Below the pieces are notes generated by a model. That model saw only the letters and a list, made by a program, of their open reading frames with translations. It made no database searches and was not told the origin of the DNA. DNA of 19,553 bases, from assembly GCA_002454425.1 (NCBI GenBank), contig DKIV01000040.1, positions 1-19,553 of the forward strand, read 5' to 3'. This stretch comes from Sphingobacteriaceae bacterium UBA6709 (GTDB lineage Bacteria; Bacteroidota; Bacteroidia; Sphingobacteriales; Sphingobacteriaceae). This document shows, in pieces, positions 16,275-19,553 of this stretch. Position numbers and translations under genes: made by a program. Each line of letters begins with the position of its first letter. The stretch's first letter is position 1.

Positions 16275-16680
16275 AAAATTAAACAAGATTGATTGTGCTA
16301 ATGAGAAATAGTACTCATTTTCTGACGTTGGGATCCCTACATGAAGTAGCCCCAAGCAAAATGAAATATCGTGCCCTTAATGGAAATCACGAGAGTCGCT
16401 TGTCTCCGGATTTAAGCGATTTTGATTATGGAGCCATGTTAAAGCTTGCTAAGTGTAAAATATGTTCATTATAAAATATTATCTAATAATCAATTTTAGA
16501 ATATCACCGAACCGAAAACACGATGATATGTGTAAATTATTTTCGCAAAAGTATATTATTTAGAAACATTATAAATAGATTTGCAAAAAAAAATTTGAGA
16601 GCAGTATCTGTAGATTTGCAGCGCTTAATAAATCGCAACCATGTTGCAAATATAAAACATTCACCCAAAACTCATACTTA
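16275..16680. other. Divergent promoter region, AT-rich
   Basis: This 406-bp spacer separates the divergent receptor operon and the lipoprotein gene. The half next to the receptor contains a 57-codon plus-strand frame (16301-16474) with no recognised family, and a GTTGGGATCCCTAC near-palindrome around 16325-16338. The other half is strongly AT-rich and holds several TTTGCA copies. I saw no riboswitch or RNA gene. Promoters for both directions are expected here. Confidence 0.5.
16576..16618 (+). promoter_or_regulatory. Two Bacteroidota -7 box candidates (TAGATTTG)
   Basis: The octamer TAGATTTG, a perfect match to the Bacteroidota -7 consensus TAnnTTTG, occurs at 16576-16583 and again at 16611-16618. 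Both are within the ten-base direct repeat tagatttgca, 35 bp apart. The second is 62 bp before the lipoprotein ATG, a suitable distance. Neither has a TTTG at the usual spacing upstream, so the -33 part is weak. A third, inverted copy of atttgca lies at 16645-16651, which would also suit a repeated protein-binding site. Confidence 0.35.
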
Positions 16681-17520
16681 ATGAAAAAAAAAACACATGC
16701 TCTGGCCATTCTTCTAATCGTGCTTATGGCTTCCTGTTCTTTAAGAAAATCAGATTACGCCCGACTATCAGCTAGTGACAAAAAAGTTGCGGATTCTCTC
16801 ATAAAATCGGCTCTCGAAAATGAAGGGTTATTTACAATTACGGGTAGATTGAAACCCATTAGTAGCGTTAGAACGCTGGGTTTAAAAATCATGAATGACG
16901 ACACGACAAATACTAAAAATTGGACTTCCTTTGATACCACATCTGCTGATTTGAAGAAACTTCAGCAGTACCAGCACATTGTAAATTCCTTGCATTTCGG
17001 CGATCTCAACTTTATGATGAATCCCTATGATATGCATCTGGGTGCTCGCAGAATTCTGCAAATCACGATATACAGAAAAAGCCTAATGGACTCGTTGGTT
17101 AGAGCAAAACAGGCCTTTTACGCGCAATTCGGAATAGCGGCAGGAAGTAAACCTGAACTTGTTGTTAGTACCACGGAATATGAGGAAAGACTTAATCGAC
17201 TGAGATCATATGGTTATATGTTTGGATATCCTGATCATGCGGTAGATTTCTTTATCGATGCGGCAAAAAGTTCAGACCAAACGGGCAAACATGTTGAACG
17301 CGACTTTTTCCAAATCCCGGTTTACAGTAGCAACGTAGGTCATTTTGTTTATGCTATACCCAAAGGCACTAAGCCACGGACCGTAGATTCTGTTATTTAC
17401 AAAAAAGCTGCCGTTCAACTTGCGAACTACAAAAAGGAAAGGAAGAAATTTGAACGCAAAGATAGTTCCGTAAATTATTATAAGCTGTTAAGAAAACTCA
17501 TCAGAAACGATGAGCGTTAA
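16681..17520 (+). CDS. Uncharacterised lipoprotein, co-encoded with a permease
   Basis: The 279-residue lipoprotein has a basic start (MKKKTH), a hydrophobic core and a classic lipobox LMASC, with C19 lipidated. No acidic surface-export signal follows (SLRKSDYA), so it probably stays periplasmic. The body is mixed alpha/beta and hydrophilic, with a long basic helix near the C-terminus (YKKERKKFERKDSSVNYYK). I do not recognise a family. Its stop overlaps the start of an APC-type permease by 11 bp (17510-17520), so the two are translationally coupled and probably work on the same process. One idea is that it helps assembly or substrate supply of the permease, but nothing in the sequence proves this. 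ATG 16681 is the only sensible start. Confidence 0.8.
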   Translation: MKKKTHALAILLIVLMASCSLRKSDYARLSASDKKVADSLIKSALENEGLFTITGRLKPISSVRTLGLKIMNDDTTNTKNWTSFDTTSADLKKLQQYQHIVNSLHFGDLNFMMNPYDMHLGARRILQITIYRKSLMDSLVRAKQAFYAQFGIAAGSKPELVVSTTEYEERLNRLRSYGYMFGYPDHAVDFFIDAAKSSDQTGKHVERDFFQIPVYSSNVGHFVYAIPKGTKPRTVDSVIYKKAAVQLANYKKERKKFERKDSSVNYYKLLRKLIRNDER

Positions 17521-18685
17521 GAAGATAGGCTTTATAACTGCCTGCTCCCTTGTCGTGGCTAACATGGTAGGGACAGGCGTGTTTACAAGTTTAGGGTTTC
17601 AAGTGGGCCCTTTACCTTCGTTTCCGGTGCTAATTTTTTTATGGATCTGCGGGGGAATAATGGCACTATGCGGCGGATTAAGTTATATAAAGCTTGCGCG
17701 GCTATATCCCGGTTCGGGAGGGGAATACCATTATCTACGGGAGAATTATCCAAAGGGCTTCTCTCATCTGATAGGTTTCATTACCATCTTTGCCGGATTT
17801 TCTGCACCCGTGGCACTGGCAGCAATGGCATGTTGCCGATATTTCGCGCAAATTAGTCAGCAGCTCCCATTGAAGCTTGCTGCAGTTTTACTTATAACAG
17901 CGATCACATTAGTCCATTGTTTAAGTCTTCGTATAAGCGCAAAGTTCCAAGTCTACACTACGCTATTAAAGGTTATTTTACTAGTTGTATTTATTGGCTT
18001 CGGCTTGTTTACGAATGCGCAGGGCACTCCATTTGTACTTAGCACTAATGATCTCGATTTAGTTTACAGCGCAGGATTCGGAACATCGCTTATTTATGTT
18101 TCTTTCGCTTACTCCGGATGGAACGCCTGCGTTTATATTTTTCACGAAATCGACAAGCCTGGTCGAAATATTCAGTTCGCAATTATTCTGGGAACATGTT
18201 TTGTAACCTTGCTTTACGTACTATTAAACTACGTTTTTCTTAAGGTCGTTCCACTAAAAGAGCTTGAAGGGGTCGTTGAAGTCGGCGCCGTCGTCTCCCA
18301 GAGGCTCTTTGGACACTCGGGCGGTGAAATGATTGCCGCACTAATTAGTGTGCTTCTGGTTTCAAGCATCAGCGCATTGATATGGACCGGCTCAAGGGTA
18401 CTATCAACCATGATAAGCGGGACATTAGGAATAACAGCAAGAAACAACGCGAAGGGAATCCCCTTGCCGAGTATTATCATCCAGTATGTCATTACCATTA
18501 TATTAGTCATAAGTAACACCTTCGAACAAATTCTAATGTTCAGTAGTGCCCTACTCATCCTTTCTTCAAGTCTTGCGGTAGCAATTTTATTCAAAGACTA
18601 CAAACGTTTAAACAAGATTGATTTATTACCGGCCGCAATCTTCCTGATTGGAAATATGTATGCGCTTATCGTATTAATATTTTGA
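17510..18685 (+). CDS. APC-family amino acid permease
   Basis: The 391-residue inner-membrane transporter of the amino acid-polyamine-organocation superfamily takes up or exchanges amino acids or related compounds, usually driven by protons or counter-substrate. The first helix carries the family's glycine-rich unwound stretch NMVGTGVFTSLG (about 18-29). The loop LARLYPGSGGEYHYLRENYP (about 63-82) is also characteristic. About 11-12 hydrophobic helices follow. At 391 residues it is shorter than the common 430-480, with an abrupt C-terminus after the last helix. The substrate cannot be assigned. The start overlaps the stop of the upstream lipoprotein gene by 11 bp, an unusual and tight pairing for an APC permease. 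Confidence 0.92.
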   Translation: MSVKKIGFITACSLVVANMVGTGVFTSLGFQVGPLPSFPVLIFLWICGGIMALCGGLSYIKLARLYPGSGGEYHYLRENYPKGFSHLIGFITIFAGFSAPVALAAMACCRYFAQISQQLPLKLAAVLLITAITLVHCLSLRISAKFQVYTTLLKVILLVVFIGFGLFTNAQGTPFVLSTNDLDLVYSAGFGTSLIYVSFAYSGWNACVYIFHEIDKPGRNIQFAIILGTCFVTLLYVLLNYVFLKVVPLKELEGVVEVGAVVSQRLFGHSGGEMIAALISVLLVSSISALIWTGSRVLSTMISGTLGITARNNAKGIPLPSIIIQYVITIILVISNTFEQILMFSSALLILSSSLAVAILFKDYKRLNKIDLLPAAIFLIGNMYALIVLIF

Positions 18686-18727
18686 TTAAAAACCTGGAGG
18701 ATCTCGAAATTATAAAGAGAAAACATA

Positions 18728-18771
18728 CAAGCCGTCGGATCACAAACCATGCTGAAAGATCCGACGGCTTG
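18728..18771. terminator. 14-bp hairpin after the permease
   Basis: A perfect 14-bp stem (caagccgtcggatc 18728-18741 with gatccgacggcttg 18758-18771) and a 16-nt loop begin 42 bp downstream of the permease stop. The plus strand after it is A-rich rather than T-rich. The minus strand after it includes TTTTCTC, so it may serve transcripts from either side. Confidence 0.6.
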
Positions 18772-18877
18772 AGAAAAGACAATAAAGTTCAAGATCCATT
18801 TATAAACCACTGTTGTGGGATCAAAATGCCTGATAACTGTGGTATTGATTTAAAAGCGACACTCGACAACGTAATTT

Positions 18878-19115
18878 TTAGAAGGATCTTTTAAAAGTTG
18901 CAGCGTGAACCTTTGAGAGGTACAATGCTTTGATCACGCTTGTCGTCGTTTCCATACTTCTACGCCTGCATTCTGTTATGAAGGCAACACTTACGTTGTC
19001 GCCTCCATTGCTGCTTGGATGCTGGTGCCTCTTTAGGGGCAATCAGGTCATATTCCATAATTTGGCTTTCAGACTCGTCTACAAAGTCAAAAAATTGAAC
19101 CTTGAACCTGAAATA
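18878..19115 (-). pseudogene. Probable frameshifted remnant, unidentified
   Basis: On the minus strand, 19115 to about 19010 reads FRFKVQFFDFVDESESQIME followed by YDLIAPKEAPAS. Here the frame becomes poor and stops at 18960. A second frame takes over at the same point, reading SSNGGDNVSVAFITECRRRS and continuing to a stop at 18878-18880. Removing one base near 19010 would fuse them into one protein of about 78 residues, still without an ATG. This is the most convincing of the spacer remnants because the two frames meet exactly. No family is recognised. A 12-bp direct repeat, tcaaaaaattga, lies at its upstream end (19087-19098 and 19123-19134). Confidence 0.4.
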
Positions 19116-19288
19116 TTACGTATCAAAAAATTGAGTATCCTCTGGAACGGGTAATGTCAGGTTGGACAGATGTCTAAAATAAATTATTAGGCCCTGTCAT
19201 TCGTTATTTCCAAGGCCTTTTTTCCTTACACTACTGCCGGCTACCATGGAGGATTGCCTTTTCACTATAGCGACACAAGCTGCTATTA

Positions 19289-19553
19289 CTACAATGCCTT
19301 GGTCATTTTATAGTTTATAATCTCCACGTTCTTAACGATGTTTGTCTGTGGCAATATCACTAGAAAACCCTTCTTCTCAAAGAAGCGTCTTGCGGTTTTG
19401 CTAACATCCGAATTTAAAACGACTGCCTCTCTCTTAATCGCTTCCTTCTCAATTTCGGAATAAAGCATATCGGCAATCCCCTGCCTTTGGCAGTCCTTGT
19501 GAACATATAATAAATCAAGGTAGTCGCCATCTGGATATTCCGAGGAAAGTACA
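19289..19553 (-). CDS. GNAT-family N-acetyltransferase, C-terminal part
   Basis: The last 87 residues of a GNAT acetyltransferase run in from the right edge of the window. The acetyl-CoA-binding motif A is visible as YVHKDCQRQGIADMLYSEIE, with Q-R-Q-G-I-A as the pyrophosphate-binding loop. It is followed by ARRFFEKKGF, the motif B helix and strand typical of the family, and the protein ends with NYKMTKAL. These enzymes transfer acetyl groups from acetyl-CoA to amines on small molecules or proteins. The N-terminal half, which determines the acceptor, lies outside the window, so no substrate can be proposed. Confidence 0.85.
   Translation of the reverse strand, partial: VLSSEYPDGDYLDLLYVHKDCQRQGIADMLYSEIEKEAIKREAVVLNSDVSKTARRFFEKKGFLVILPQTNIVKNVEIINYKMTKAL

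Noticed and set aside
16275..16355. Longer start for the TonB-dependent receptor, and a riboswitch in its leader
   Set aside because: The extension lies before a typical signal peptide. No cobalamin, TPP or other riboswitch core was recognisable in the leader.
18229..18594. 121-codon frame antisense to the permease
   Set aside because: The plus strand encodes clear APC-family membrane helices; the antisense frame is a by-product.
19189..19223. aggcc/ggcct hairpin followed by a T-run as a terminator
   Set aside because: The stem is only 5 bp with a 20-nt loop, and no plus-strand gene ends nearby.

Overview
The window comes from a member of the Bacteroidota, most likely a Sphingobacteriaceae-like or Chitinophaga-like relative. 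This is inferred from the gene families: a TonB-dependent receptor with an N-terminal carboxypeptidase-regulatory-like domain, DUF4876 and DUF6850 partners, a LytS/LytTR two-component pair, and genes mostly without Shine-Dalgarno sequences. Spacers are AT-rich, and promoter-like TAnnTTTG motifs appear in some of them. I see no tRNA, rRNA, CRISPR array, intact insertion sequence or phage module.

Layout. Positions 1-804 are mostly non-coding and hold a large interrupted palindrome (about 170-468) and a second nested hairpin (613-675). A DinB-fold gene (805-1260, +) converges on a uracil-DNA-glycosylase-like gene (1630-2274, -), with an apparently decayed reading frame between them. Then, all on the minus strand: an outer-membrane barrel gene and an LpxL/HtrB-like acyltransferase 2 bp apart (4326-2528); a LytS histidine kinase and LytTR regulator 1 bp apart (6724-4951); and an aldo/keto reductase followed by an AraC-family regulator (9005-7041). 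A 21-bp-spaced direct repeat upstream of the reductase looks like an AraC-type operator.

On the plus strand, 9365-10379 is a two-gene unit: a 71-residue protein of unknown function and a Fic AMP-transferase 4 bp behind it, preceded by a 12-bp inverted repeat. It converges on a three-gene minus-strand operon (16274-10606): TonB-dependent receptor, DUF4876 surface lipoprotein and DUF6850 outer-membrane barrel. A strong hairpin terminator lies between the two units. The operon looks like a high-affinity outer-membrane uptake system with DUF4876 in place of a SusD-type lipoprotein; its substrate is not visible. Divergent from it, 16681-18685 (+) encodes an unrecognised lipoprotein overlapping an APC-family permease by 11 bp. 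The window ends with the 3' part of a GNAT acetyltransferase (19289-19553, -).

Several spacers (1225-1568, 6759-6913, 10398-10566, 18878-19115, perhaps 4576-4852) read as protein-like sequence broken by stops or one frame change. They may be decaying genes, but choosing the best of six frames favours such readings, so confidence is low. The least explained items are the left-end palindrome, the Fic unit with its small partner, and the lipoprotein/permease pair.
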